64,000 bases of DNA, from contig NC_133391.1 in NCBI RefSeq assembly GCF_047511655.1, positions 119,916,384 through 119,980,383 of the forward strand, in the 5' to 3' direction. The notes under the pieces were generated by a model. That model made no database searches and had not been told where the DNA came from. It saw nothing but the letters and a program-made list of their open reading frames with translations. The position numbers and the translations under genes are program-made. Below, one piece after another: positions 45,741-56,405 of this stretch. Origin of the DNA: Castor canadensis (lineage: Eukaryota > Chordata > Mammalia > Rodentia > Castoridae). The first letter of the stretch is position 1; each line of letters opens with the position of its first letter.

Positions 45741-46626
45741 GGAAAATAATAAGCCAATCACACTTACAGACAGGTCCAAAAGTGTTAAACAAAATGTTAG
45801 TGAATGGACTCTAAATTTTAAAGAGGGCTAATGCTGCAAAGCACATCAGACATATTCCAGGAAAACAAAAAGGCATTGATGCTGAGATTGCCACAATTAA
45901 TCATATTAACAGATTAAATTAGACACTAAAATCACATCAGCAGGTTCAGGAAATGCATTGGACAAGTCTTTTTAAAAAAAAACTCCTAACAAACTAAGAA
46001 AAAAAGAGAATGTTTTTAACCTGCTAAGGGTTATCTCCCCCAAATCCATTGCAAGTATCATTTTTTAAAAATAGCAAACAGATATGAATGCTCATTTTTA
46101 TTATTGTGCAGGAGGTTCTTACCAGCATTCCATGATAATAAAAACAAAGGAAAGGCAAACTATCCCAAAGAAAATTAAAAATTATAATTAAGGCAATATA
46201 ATCCTCTACATAAAAATCTCAGATGCCACAGAAAAATTATTAGACATAAAAAAGAAAATTTAGCAAGGAATCTGAGTAAATGATCAACATATAAAAATGA
46301 TCGTATTTGTATACTTTAGCAACCAATAATTAGAAAATGTAATTTTAAAAGATTCCAAGTATAAGGTAGCCAAAAAAAAGAAAAGATAACAAGAAATAAA
46401 TCTGAAAAATGTTATTTAGGATGTATATAGGGAAAATGTTTTCATTTCATTGGAAGACATTGAAAAAAAGCAAAAGTAATTGGTGAGCTATACCATGTCC
46501 ATGAACAAGAAATCTTAATACCATAAAGATATAAATATACTCCAAATTTGTTTATAGATTCAATGTAACTGATCAAAACTCCAAGAGGCATTTTTCTCAG
46601 ATTACTTAAAAAAAAAAACAATGCTA

Positions 46627-46715
46627 GGGCTGGTGGAATGACTGAAGTGGTAGAGTGACTGCCTAGCAAGAACATGTCCTGAGTTCAAACCACAGTACTG
46701 TAAAAATAATAATGA
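46627..46715 (+). mobile_element. ID-like SINE monomer
   Basis: 'gggctggtggaatgactgaa', 'gactgcctagcaagaacatg' and 'gagttcaaaccacagtactg', with a short AT-rich tail. Confidence 0.88.
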
Positions 46716-47488
46716 TAATGATAATTTAAAATTTACATGAAGAACAAAAGATCAAGAGTAACCAATACATGCCTGAAGACAATGAAGTTGAGAAAATATG
46801 ACCAAGAGTTGCTATAAATTTTTAGTTATTAAAACAGTGAAGGGTGTGATGTTGGCACAGAAGTGATAAATTGATCAGTTAAACAAATTGACTGATGAAA
46901 CAAAACAGAGGCCATAAACAGATTTGTGGACTATTGAGTATAGTAGCCTTGCAGATCATGAAGAAAGAATGAAATGTTCAGTAAAAGTAAATTAAACAAT
47001 TGGTTAACAATGGGTAAAAAAGTGAAATAGACTCACACCTCTGGAGTAAGGTATGAGTGATTCACATACTATCAATTCCACATAGATTAAGGGCTCATAT
47101 TTGAAAGCCTAAATTTCAAAGTTCTCAGAAAATATCTTTCTGACCCTGGGGAATAAAAAAATCTTCCACAACAAGGTATGTAAAGCAGAACAAGCAAAGA
47201 TTAATTAAGTTCGCTGCTTTAAGAACTTCTAATCAAGACACATTTTAAAAAGTGAAAAGAAAGGCTACAAACTAGAATATATTTTCAATTCACATTATCA
47301 GCCAAAGATTAGTATATAGAATATATTTTAAAATTTCTTTAAATCAATACAAAAAGAACAAACAACAATCCAATAGAAAAATGGACAAATAGCATGAATG
47401 GAAATTTCACAAATGGCAACTGAACATATGAAATATGTCCTCAAGCTAATACCCAACTAGAGAAGTGCAGATTAAAACATGAGATAGA

Positions 47489-47680
47489 GCCAGGTGTGGT
47501 GACATATGCCTGTAATCCCAGCACTCAGGAGGTAGAGGCAGGAGGATCATGAGTTTGAAGCTAGCTTGGGCTACATAGTGAGACCCTGTTTCAAAAACCC
47601 AAGAGCTAGGGATGTAGAGCACTTGCCCTGCATGCATAAGGTCCTGGATTTGATATGAGGCCCCCCCCCCAAAAAAAGCT
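47489..47680 (+). mobile_element. B1-like arm joined to a decayed ID-like head
   Basis: A clear B1-like unit (47489-47600: 'gccaggtgtggtgacatatg', 'gctacatagtgagaccctgt') then a shortened ID-like head ('gagctagggatgtagagcac', 'ttgccctgcatgcataaggt') ending in a C/A run. Confidence 0.8.
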
Positions 47681-47819
47681 AGCCTTTTGCATCTACTGAA
47701 TTAGCAAAATTAAGAAGTGCAACAATTCTCATGCTAGGAAGGGAATATAAAGTTCATCAGCATGTGAGTGTTAGTTGAGGCAGCCATTTTGGAAAGCATT
47801 AGGCATTATCTTGAAAGTC

Positions 47820-47903
47820 AGGGGTTTTTGCAGTGTTAGGGATCAAACCCAGGGCCTTGCACATGCTAGACAAGCACTCCACTCTGGAGCTACATTCCCA
47901 ATC
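47820..47903 (-). mobile_element. ID-like SINE, minus strand
   Basis: 'gtgttagggatcaaacccag', 'ccttgcacatgctagacaag' and 'actctggagctacattccc' are the minus-strand ID order. Confidence 0.8.
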
Positions 47904-48097
47904 TATCAGTCAGTATTTAAATTTCCTTGTAGCCATGTTTAAAAAGTAAGAGCAGATTAAACTAATTTTAGTAATATGTTGTTTTTTTCCCTACTATACT
48001 AAAAAATGCTGTCATTTCAGCATAGAATCAATATAAAAATAATTGTTAATAGGATATATTCTTTTTTCACAATGTCTTCAAAAACACAGACATTCCA

Positions 48098-48318
48098 GGC
48101 ACTGGTGGCTCATGCCTGTAATCCTAGCTACTCAGGAGGCAGAGATCAGGAGGATGGGGGTTCGAAGTCAGCCCCAGGCAAATAGTTTGAGAGATCCTGT
48201 CTCTAAAACAACCCACTGCAAAAAAAAGGATGGCTTTGTGGTTCAAGCAGTAAGAGTGCCTGCCTTGCAAGTGTGAGATCCTGAGTTGAAACCCCAGTGC
48301 CACAAAAAAAAAACAAAA
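48098..48318 (+). mobile_element. Dimeric SINE (arm 1 + ID-like head)
   Basis: Arm 1: 'tcatgcctgtaatcctagct', 'caggcaaatagtttgagaga'. Head: 'ggatggctttgtggttcaag', 'gccttgcaagtgtgagatcc', followed by an A-rich tail. Confidence 0.88.
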
Positions 48319-48423
48319 CACATAGACATATCTTATATATGTAGAAAATTTCAATTCAGAAACTAACTGGCCACTAGAAATACAAGATCTCTAGATTTTT
48401 ATAAAATTAGCAAGCAGTTCATG

Positions 48424-48515
48424 ACTGAAAACATGGCTCAAGCAGTAGAGTAACTACCTAGAGAGCATGGAGCCCTGAGTTCAAACCCCAGTACTGACAA
48501 AAAATAAAATAATAA
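48424..48515 (+). mobile_element. ID-like SINE monomer
   Basis: 'actgaaaacatggctcaagc', 'agagagcatggagccctgag' and 'ttcaaaccccagtactg', with an A/T-rich tail. Confidence 0.85.
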
Positions 48516-48756
48516 AATCAGCAGTTGAAAAGTGATTCCACATACTAAAATCATTTCAAAAGTACTTAAAGTTTTTCCAGTTAGTGCACTGAGTTTGTGT
48601 TTAAAGTAAAATTAATTTAAATTAAATTGCTCCTCACATATGGCTGCATGTCCAGTAACCACACGTGGCTGCAGCATTGAAAGTCATAGTTTTATAGTGT
48701 GAACATTCATAAGCCTTTGGCCTACTAACTCACTCCAAAACAAACTCTCCAGAGCA

Positions 48757-49025
48757 GTAGTTCTCAATCTGCAAGTAACAGAATACCCAGAGAGTTGACA
48801 AAAAAACAGATTTGGGAGGGGGAGGGATGGTGGAGGTGATCTAACCAATGTACAATATAAGCCTATTTGAAATTGTCACAATGTCTCCCCCCATACAATG
48901 AATATATCCTAAAACATTTTTTAAACCACATTTGGGGAAGCCACTGTGAGGTGGGTCTGATCTGCTGCCTAAGACTGTGTATTTTAATCATTTCCCAGGT
49001 GTTACCCATATTGCTCTGAGTAAAA
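48757..49025 (+). mobile_element. MER5A-like hAT DNA transposon relic, interrupted
   Basis: The start 'cagtagttctcaatctgcaa' and later 'gtgggtctgatctgctgcct' plus 'tttcccaggtgttacccata' recall MER5A, a short non-autonomous hAT-Charlie element. It has no coding capacity. An L1 3' end (48818-48925) sits inside it. Confidence 0.45.
48818..48925 (+). mobile_element. Short L1 3' end insertion
   Basis: A G-rich start (gggagggggaggg), then 'gatctaaccaatgtacaata' and 'cacaatgtctccccccatac', ending 'atatcctaaaac', like a rodent L1 3' terminus. Near-repeats 'acagatttggg' before and 'ccacatttggg' after may be its duplicated target. Confidence 0.5.
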
Positions 49026-49208
49026 TGTCTAAGGAAGTGAGTTGCAATGCTGTGAGAACAACAAATAGAAACAACCTACATGCCCATCAACAGAAGAATG
49101 GGTTCTTATGAAGGATTTTATAAACACAGAAAGAATACTATACAAAATTTAAAATGATATATTGCTGCCAAATGAAATAATAAGGGTAAAACTTAGAAAT
49201 ACAATGTC

Positions 49209-49525
49209 AGGCTGGACGTGGTGGCTTAGGCCTGGAATCCTAACTTCTCGGGAAGCAGAGATTGGGAGGATCTCAGTTCAAGGCCAGCCAGGCAAAAAGT
49301 TCATGAGTGTCCCCATCTGAACCAGTGGCTGGGCATAGTGGTGTGCTGCTGTCATCCCAGCTACACAGGGAACAATAAATATGCTGAGTCCAGGCCAGAC
49401 TCAGCATAACACAAGATACTATCTCAAAAATAACCAAGGTAAAAATGCCTGGTGACTTGGCTGAAGGGATAGGGTGCCTACCAAGTAAGCGTGAAGCCCT
49501 GAGTTCCCCTGTACTGCCAAAAAAG
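49209..49525 (+). mobile_element. Trimeric composite SINE (arm 1 + arm 2 + ID-like head)
   Basis: Arm 1 ('gctggacgtggtggcttagg', 'aggcaaaaagttcatgagtg'), arm 2 from about 49327 ('ggctgggcatagtggtgtgc', 'actatctcaaaaataaccaa'), head from about 49448 ('cttggctgaagggatagggt', 'aagcgtgaagccctgagttc'). The B box is partly lost. Confidence 0.85.
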
Positions 49526-49601
49526 AAATATGATACCAGTTTTTTAGTAAAGAAATCCTGAAAAGACTGCAGAAAATACGATGGGTTTATTTTGTGTGTG
49601 T

Positions 49602-49680
49602 CTTTTTTTTTTATATTGCCAGGGTTCAAACTCATGGCCTTGCAGTGCTGCCCCTGTGCTACATCCCAGCACATGTGATG
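49602..49680 (-). mobile_element. ID-like SINE, minus strand, shortened
   Basis: 'attgccagggttcaaactca', 'ggccttgcagtgctgcccct' and 'gtgctacatcccagca' are the minus-strand ID order with a piece missing. Confidence 0.65.
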
Positions 49681-50050
49681 CTTTTTTTTTTTAAAACTCA
49701 AAAGCAAATGATACATTATTTGGCCATAATTAATTAATGAAGCTCTTTTTTATTCGAAAAAGACTGGGAGTGAAAAACACAAAATTTGGGATAATGTTTA
49801 CCTCCCAAAATGAAGGAGCGGCATAAAAATTAGACACACACATGGGTGCTGAGTGTATTATTATGATTTATAAATAACCTACATGACATATTATGTTCTA
49901 TTGCTGTGTCACACAATGAAACATAATAAATAAGACAAAAAATTTAAATAATAGTACATATCACATAATACAAAATATGCTAAAAATTCATGCAATTATA
50001 AATGCAGAGAAAAAAGTCTGGAAGAAAAAAAACCAGATTGCTAAAAGAGT

Positions 50051-50299
50051 AACCACTGGGTTGTTTTTCCTTTCTCTATAATCTTAGTGTTCTACAAGAC
50101 ACATGCAATGTTCCGTAATGAGACAAGTTGTGCATTTCTATCTCCACCATGTATGGGATTCAGCTTGCTTATCTTTGGTTAGTCTTCAAACCTGCTGTTC
50201 ACTTCTGTATCATCTCTTTGCAAACCTTAAAAATAACCCATTTCTATTCTCTACATATATATCTTAGATGCCTTCTCAATTTTTATTAATGTAACAATG
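50051..50299. other. No recognised feature
   Basis: Nothing assigned. Confidence 0.4.
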
Positions 50300-50535
50300 A
50301 TAGCTGAAAGTTGTTAAAGGCCTAGTACATGTTTTCACTTTCTAAGTATTTAGTGAATAAACTTGGTTTAGGCTTACAAAAGCCCTAAGGCCTATGATAC
50401 AATTATTCTTCTCATTTTACAGACTTGAAAAGGGAAGTCCAATGCTTACTTGAGCAGCTTGGTTAAGATGCTTGCCCAAGACCACACAGCTAAGGAGGTA
50501 GTCTCCATCCACAGTACCAGTGAAGAGAAGTGCAA
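50300..50535 (+). mobile_element. MIR SINE
   Basis: 'ttctcattttacagacttga' near 50409 and 'ttgcccaagaccacacagct' near 50472 are the conserved MIR passages. Confidence 0.7.
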
Positions 50536-51570
50536 CAGCTTGCATTTCATAGCTCAGTCCTGTTTAATGGCCCATTTTCTCAGAGATAATTTGGTAAGAT
50601 TATTCTACACAACAGCAAAAAGTGGAGAGAGAGGACTCATGGAAAATTTATTAGATTTCCTGATCTAATAAATTAAAACAGCAATTGTAATTACTGCCGA
50701 TGACAGAACTTCCTGACCAAAATCAATATCTATCACAATGAGCAGTGTTTGGCTATTCTTAGTCTAATCAAGACAAGCAGAAACCTGAATGACATCAGCA
50801 GTGGTCAGAGTCAAAAGAGCCCTCGGCTTCATCAGGCCCCAGGGACTCCTGCAACTGGGTTCACCTTTCAAAGTAAAGAGCATAAAATTCATCAGCTGTG
50901 CTACTGACTGCTGGAGAAAGTTTCAGTGACTATTCTGCCCACTTTGCATGTGCGTAGATATTTCATCTTTGATGCTGTGATAGTCCATCATCGAGATTGC
51001 AAAATAGATGTTATTGATTTCCTGGAGCAACACCATGCTGGGATACTAAGGCCACATCACTCCACAGGCAGCGCTGTTCAATCAAAAGTGCCCTGAGTCA
51101 TCACCAAACAACTTACTTAATTTTATCCTGATAAAATCTTCAAACACATCACCTTCTCTACCCAAGCCCAGTACCAAGGCCATTTTGTAGTTATATTTTT
51201 TTGTCTTCTTTTCTCTCTTTCTACCTTCCTCACACCTCAGATATAACTTCAAATCTCTAGAAGCACTAAATCCCTTCCTTTAAAAAAAAATAAGAAAGGC
51301 GATTTAGTTTCATGGCAAGGAAATAAGCATCTTATTGGAAAAGCTAAAATCTCAAATCCATGCTGGCAGCAAAACTTGGGTGCATTTTTAATGACCAGTC
51401 TAAGCAGCAAGCAGTATCTATGGGAACCACAGAACAGAGGATTAGTCTAGGCAGAGGAACCAACACTTAAAAACAGTTCTTCTCATTGAAAGAAAATCTA
51501 GAACTTAGGATGGGGGACTTACCGATAAACCTAACAGCTGATTTTTGTAAGTAAAACTTAGAGCCTGCCT
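50536..51570. other. No recognised feature
   Basis: About 1 kb of unique-looking sequence with mixed composition; no gene or repeat can be supported. Confidence 0.4.
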
Positions 51571-51955
51571 TTTTCTTTTCTTTCTCTAAATGTTAAGGTT
51601 TATTGTACATGGAGGGAGGGGTCTAGTCTTTTTTGGAGGCTACTTTCTTCATGGCGGATCAGCTTGTTGCTCAGCTCCTGCCCCTTTCTCTTGGTGTTGG
51701 AGTGAGTCCCAACACTTTACTTGATGAACTTAAGGGCCCATTTGTCCTTGGAAAGCTTGAGTAGCTCCTTGGTGCACTGCTCCTACAGGCAAAGCTGCAC
51801 ACCTCCCAGATCCTGTCCTGTGTGAACTTGGTACACTTGGTGAGAAGCCCGCAGTGGTGGCTACACCATTGCTTGCTCACATTCTTGGTCACCTTGTGGC
51901 CCTTGCAGAGACCCACTGCCATGGTGTAGCACGAAGCCATGGCTGCAGTGGTGGG
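51571..51955 (-). pseudogene. RPL36: Processed pseudogene of ribosomal protein L36
   Basis: Minus strand. The coding part is 51940-51623, exactly 106 codons with stop, the length of RPL36 (105 residues), a protein of the large cytosolic ribosomal subunit. The first frame reads [20 protein letters not shown], close to the parent's start, continuing to REVC/WEVC near residue 46. A one-base deletion just after that shifts the frame, a stop lies in the shifted frame (AAG-to-TAA-type after FIK), and a one-base insertion near the end restores the frame for the final AMKKVASKKD. There are no introns. An AATAAA (complement of 51598-51603) precedes a tail complement rich in T (51571-51585). It is therefore a retroposed, non-functional copy, not the gene. 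Confidence 0.95.
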
Positions 51956-53053
51956 GCAAATTTTTAATTTAAAAAAGCTCACGAAAAAAAATGTCAGGGT
52001 GGAAAGAAAGTAGTGGTTATAGGCACAGGCTCTATAATCAAAAGACACTTTAAGTATACTGACTAATTAATTCCTTTGGCCTTAATTCCCTCATTTCTAA
52101 ATAAAATGACAAGGATCTATGCCATATAATGTCAGAGGATTGTAAAAGACAATGCACATGAAGTGCCTAGGTCATTGTGCTAAGTAATAGTGGAGGAAAC
52201 ACGATGGCAGAATAGGACTGCCAGCAACCATCTCTTGGTAGAAATATCAATTTGAACAACTATTCACTCATGAAAATACTTTCACAAGAGCTAAGGAAAC
52301 CAGGTGAAAGATCATAGCACCTGATTATAGCATAATAATAAGAAAGGATGTAGTAAAGAGGATAGAAAAGAAAGCTTTACATTACTCACATCAGTCTTCC
52401 CCAACCCCAGAGCACAGCACACAGAGAGATAAGGTTCATTTGGGAAAAAAAGAGGGAAGTAAGCACAGGACCCCCTAGTGGGCCTTCCATGGTGGGAGGT
52501 GGGAGGAACAGCACCAGGCTGACCCTTACAATCACCTCTAGGACCTGCCCCAGTGCCAGGCAGGGATCTGAACTGTATACTCAATCTGCATTTGGCATTA
52601 CCAACCACAGCAACCTGACTCAAGACGACCCTGGGTTCAGGCAGGTCTCAGTGTAGCCATGGCCTTCACACATGTTTCAGTGCTCCATCATCTCAGCAGT
52701 CATGGGATACCAGCCTAGTACAGGGCCACTGGTGGGCTTGACTGCCAGTCTTAAGTCAGGATTCATGCCAATGGCCTGCTTAGATGCTCTGGACTGGCTT
52801 AGTGTTGAAGGGTGTTCTCAGACAAAGCCAGTCTGTGAAGACTGGAATAAGTACTGACTTTATCACATGCACAGACATCAATACATGCCTGCAAGAAACA
52901 AAGCCAGTCAGGGAAACATGAGTCACCAAACCAACAAGACAAAGTACCAGTGACCAACCCAGAAGAAATGGAGATATATGAACTTCCCCACAAAGAATTC
53001 AAAACAACTGTGCTTAAGGAAGCTTACTTAGCAAATTTCAAGAATGTACAGCA

Positions 53054-53098
53054 GGGAGAGGTTGGGGATGGGGGACAGACGTGAATAAATAAAGAAAA
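53054..53098 (+). mobile_element. 45-bp L1-tail micro-insertion with 14-bp TSD
   Basis: A G-rich stretch (gggagaggttggggatgggg) followed by AATAAATAAAGAAAAA, the same layout as an L1 3' terminus. AAGAATGTACAGCA is perfectly repeated at 53040-53053 and 53099-53112. The insertion thus shows the marks of target-primed reverse transcription that stopped after 45 bases. Confidence 0.8.
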
Positions 53099-53138
53099 AA
53101 GAATGTACAGCAAAACGGTTCAAATAATTTATGAAAAC

Positions 53139-53345
53139 AACTACTTGGGAGGATTGGGGTTCAAGGCTATCCCAGGCAAGTAGTTCAAAAGACCCCCATC
53201 TCCAAAAATATTCAGAGTAAAATAGACTGGAGGTGTGGCCCAAGTGGTAGAGCACCTGCTTTGCAAGCGGGAAGCTTTGCAACCATGAAGTTGAGTTCAA
53301 ACCCCAGTCCCACCAAAGAAAGAAAGAGAGAGAGAAAGAAATTAG
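53139..53345 (+). mobile_element. Dimeric SINE (arm 1, 5'-truncated, + ID-like head)
   Basis: Arm 1 from 'actacttgggaggattgggg' with 'caggcaagtagttcaaaaga'; head 'ggaggtgtggcccaagtggt' and 'gagttcaaaccccagtccca', with a GAAA/GAGA tail. The head contains a short extra stretch (gcaagcgggaagctttgcaa) between the boxes. Confidence 0.82.
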
Positions 53346-53399
53346 GAAAACAGTGCATGACCAGAGGGGTAGAGGAAGAAAAAAGGAATGAAAACAGCT

Positions 53400-54095
53400 T
53401 TCAGTGTTTATGAACAGCATAAGAAGAGCAAATGTTCAAGTTAATAAAACTGAGGAGGGAGATGAAAATGATAAAGGGGTAAAAAGCATATTTAAAGAAA
53501 TAATAGCAGAACACTTTTAAAATCTCAAGGAAGATGTAAATATCTAAGTACGGGATGATCAAATGTTTCCAACCAGATTCAATACAAATAAGACCTACCC
53601 CAAGATATATTATAATGAAATTTTCAAAAATAAAAGACAAATGGAGGATACTGAAAACAGCAAGAGAAAAGAAACCGCTCACATACAAGAGAGTTCCAAT
53701 GTGCCTAGTAGCAGACTTCTCAGTAGAATCCTACAGGCCAGGAAAGGGGGATGACATATTCAAAGTATGGAAAGAAAAATACTGCCTGCCAAGAGCACTG
53801 TGCCCAGCAGAGCCAGCCTTAAGAACTAAAGGATAGATAAAAACTTTCTCAGACAAACAAAAGCTAAGGGAATTATTCACCACCAGACTTGTCTCACAAG
53901 AAATGCTGTAGAAGTTTTTCAAGCTGAAAGAAAGGGACACTAATGAGTAGCACAAAAACATCTCAAGTATAAAACTAACTAGAAAAATTAAGTACACAAT
54001 CAAATGCAAAATGTTCTAATTCTGTAATGGTGATACATAAATCATTTATATCTTTGTATGAAGATTAAAAGAGAAAAACTTTTTTAAATGATAGC
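53400..54095 (+). pseudogene. Ancient L1/HAL1 ORF1 C-terminal domain remains
   Basis: The frame 53555-53836 contains PRYIIMKFSKIKDKWRILKT followed by AREKKPLTYK, the hallmark of the L1 ORF1 RNA-recognition and C-terminal domain. After its stop the match continues (IKTFSDKQKLRE-type sequence near 53840-53870; then LVSQEML). The family's protein is a nucleic-acid chaperone that coats L1 RNA. The frame is degraded and cannot make a full protein. Confidence 0.75.
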
Positions 54096-54100
54096 TTCAA

Positions 54101-54318
54101 GCTGGGTGCCAATGGCTCATGCCTATAATCCTAGCTACTTGGGAGGCTGAGATTGGGAGGATCACAGTTGAAGGAGAGCCCAGGCAAATAATTCAAGAGA
54201 CCCCCCCATCTCCAAAATAATCAGATCAAAATGGACTGGAGGTGTGGCTCAAGAGGCAGAGCACCTGCTTTGCAGATGCAAAGCCTTGAGTTCAAATTCC
54301 AGCCCCACAAAAAAATAA
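54101..54318 (+). mobile_element. Dimeric SINE (arm 1 + ID-like head)
   Basis: 'gctgggtgccaatggctcat', 'gattgggaggatcacagttg' and 'caggcaaataattcaagaga', then 'ggaggtgtggctcaagaggc' and 'gagttcaaattccagcccca'. Inserted just after the ancient ORF1. Confidence 0.88.
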
Positions 54319-54654
54319 TTTGTTAAGGAATATATATGTTGTGACATCAAAAGTTTAAAATGGGAGAGTAGGGTAAAAATATACAGGGTTTTTTTGCATG
54401 TGTGTGATCAAAGTTAGGTTGATATCAGCTTAAAACAACCTGTTATGACTATATGATGTTTTTTGTAAGTCTCATTATAACCACAAAGCAAAAACCTATA
54501 GTAGATACACAAAAAATGAAGACTGAAGAATTAAAACATACCACTTAACCACAAAGGAAGACAATAAGAGAGAAATTTTTAAAAAGCAAATGATTTATAT
54601 AACAACTAGATGACAATGAACAAAATAGCAATAACAACTGACCTTCACATAGAG

Positions 54655-54998
54655 AAAGTATCTTTAGTTTCCAGGAGGACTCAGTGTAATCACAGGGATT
54701 GTTAAAAGTGGAAGAGAAAACTGAAAAAGGGAACCAGAGAGATGACAGCATGAGTCCAACTCAGTCTGAGGTAGTTGTCTTTAAAGATGGAGAAAAGAGA
54801 TCGTGGGCCACAATATCGGGGCCTTTAGTAGCAGAAAAGAGCAAAGAAACGTCTTCCCCCAGCGCCTCCAGAAGAGAAACAGGCCTGCCAACACCTTGTT
54901 TGCAGCACAGTGAAATCCACTTCAAACTCACAATGTTCAGAGCAGTAATAAAAGGAACTGGTTTGTGGTGATTAGTTTTGGCAGCAATAGTAAACTAA
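54655..54998 (+). mobile_element. Solo MaLR (MLT1-type) LTR inside ancient L1, fossil
   Basis: Word order: 'cagtgtaatcacagggattg' near 54682, 'tctttaaagatggagaaaag' near 54777, 'agcgcctccagaagagaaac' near 54860, 'tttgtggtgattagttttgg' near 54962, ending 'aatagtaaactaatta'. LTR only; old and degraded. It interrupts the L1, so it is younger than that copy. Confidence 0.55.
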
Positions 54999-56010
54999 TT
55001 ATAGACCAAATGTAAGAGCTAAAATTGTAAAACTCCTAGAAGAAAACAGGAGCCATTTTTGTGACTAGGCAATAGTTTTTTTTGAACATGACACCCAAAG
55101 CACAAGCTATAAAGGAAAAAAATAGATAAATTTGACTGCATCAAAATTAGAAATTTTGAGACTGCAGAAATACTATTAAAGAAATGAAAAGATAATGTAG
55201 ATAACAGAAGAAAATATTGGAAATTATATGTGTTAAGGGACTGGTATCCAGAAAACATAAAGAACTCTTGCCACTCAACAATAAAAATCGACCTCAAAGT
55301 TTAAATGGCCAATAAGCATATATAATGTCGCTTACCATCATTAGTCACCAAGGAAATATGCATAAATAGCACAACCAGGCACCACTTCCCACTCACTGGG
55401 ATAGATGTGGTTTTCAAAAATAAAACAGACAGTAACAAGTTTGGGCAAGGATATGGAGAAATCAGAAACCTCAATCATTGCCAGTGAGATTATAAAATGG
55501 TGCAACCACTTTAGAAAAAGGGAGCTCCTCAACAAGGTTAAATGTGCTTATGACACAGCACGTCATGCCTCCAAGAACAATGAAAAGGTTGCCTGTGAGT
55601 GTTCATGGTAGCCCCTTCCATAACAGCCAACATGTTTGCCAGCTGAAGAATGGATGAATTACACTCATTGTGTCCACTGAGCAAGAAAAAGGAATGAAGT
55701 ATTAAATACTTGCCGCAACATGGATGAACCTTTAAAACATTACACTAAGTGAAAGACTCCAGACACAAATGAAAACACATTAATTATGTGATTCCATTTC
55801 TATGTGAAATATTCAGAATAGGCAAATCTGTAGAGGCAGAAAGTAAGTTAATGGTTGCCTAAGCCTGGGGAACAAAGAATGGGGAACGACTGCAATAGGT
55901 ACAGGTTTTCTTTGGGATGGAGTGACAGATTGATGGTGGTGATGGTTACATAGCTCTGTGAACACACCAAAAATCCTTGAATTTTATACTTTAGATGTAT
56001 GAATTTCATA

Positions 56011-56405
56011 GAGGTATGGTCTGACTATGTCCCCCAAAAATCATGTGTCAAAATTTAATTGCCAAGGTAACAATATTAAGAGGTGGGAACTTCAAGAGGT
56101 GATTGAGTCACGAGGACCCTGCCTTCACGAATGGGATTAGTGACCTTATAAAAAGGCTGGAAGGTGGTAACTGGGCCCATGTCCACTTCCACTGTTCTGC
56201 CACGTGAGGACACAGCTATGGTCCCTTCCAGAAGACACAACAACAAGATGCCACCTTGAAAGTAGAGATCAGGGCCTTCACCACACACTGAACTTGCCAT
56301 TGTCTTAGACTATCCTGCCTCTAGACCTGTGAGAAATAAATTTCTATAATTTATAAATTACTCAGTCTCAGGTATTTTTCCATGGTAGTGCAGAGTAAGG
56401 TACAT
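56011..56405 (+). mobile_element. Solo MaLR (MST-type) LTR, fossil
   Basis: 'aggtatggtctgactatgtc' start, 'tatggaacc'-type words absent, but 'aacaatattaagaggtggga' near 56069, 'aagaggtgattgagtcacga' near 56094, 'tgccacgtgaggacacagct' near 56198 and 'gacctgtgagaaataaattt' near 56324 are in the MST order. No internal part. Old and degraded. Confidence 0.75.

Larger units (their letters stand above)
45170..47965 (+). mobile_element. Ancient L1 (L1M-type) ORF2 remains
   Basis: Plus-strand decayed ORF2 in order: 'cacactcttccaaataatag' near 45295, 'ccacaattaatcatattaac' near 45891 (before the catalytic block), 'caatgtaactgatcaaaact' near 46560, 'aaaatggacaaatagcatga' near 47378, 'ggcagccattttggaaagca' near 47780. 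No long frame survives. Four SINE insertions interrupt it. Confidence 0.55.
49045..50050 (+). mobile_element. Ancient L1 3' part, decayed
   Basis: 'caacctacatgcccatcaac' near 49072 is a typical ORF2 C-terminal passage. 'gggataatgtttacctccca' near 49788 suggests the 3'UTR. Interrupted by a trimeric SINE and a minus-strand ID. Confidence 0.4.
52195..56010 (+). mobile_element. Ancient L1 (L1M/HAL1-like), pieces in 5'-to-3' order
   Basis: The 5' start is near 52195 (gaaacacgatggcagaatag), with 'tttgaacaactattcactca' near 52252 as in old L1 5'UTRs. The ORF1 region covers about 52870-54095. The start of the ORF2 region is about 54325-54650. The ORF2 end and 3'UTR cover about 55000-56010 ('ggcaaatctgtagaggcaga' near 55821, 'gtgatggttacatagctctg' near 55939). 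The reverse transcriptase middle is absent. Two dimeric SINEs, a 45-bp tail insertion and an MLT1-type LTR interrupt it. The pieces could be one element or several neighbours. Confidence 0.6.
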
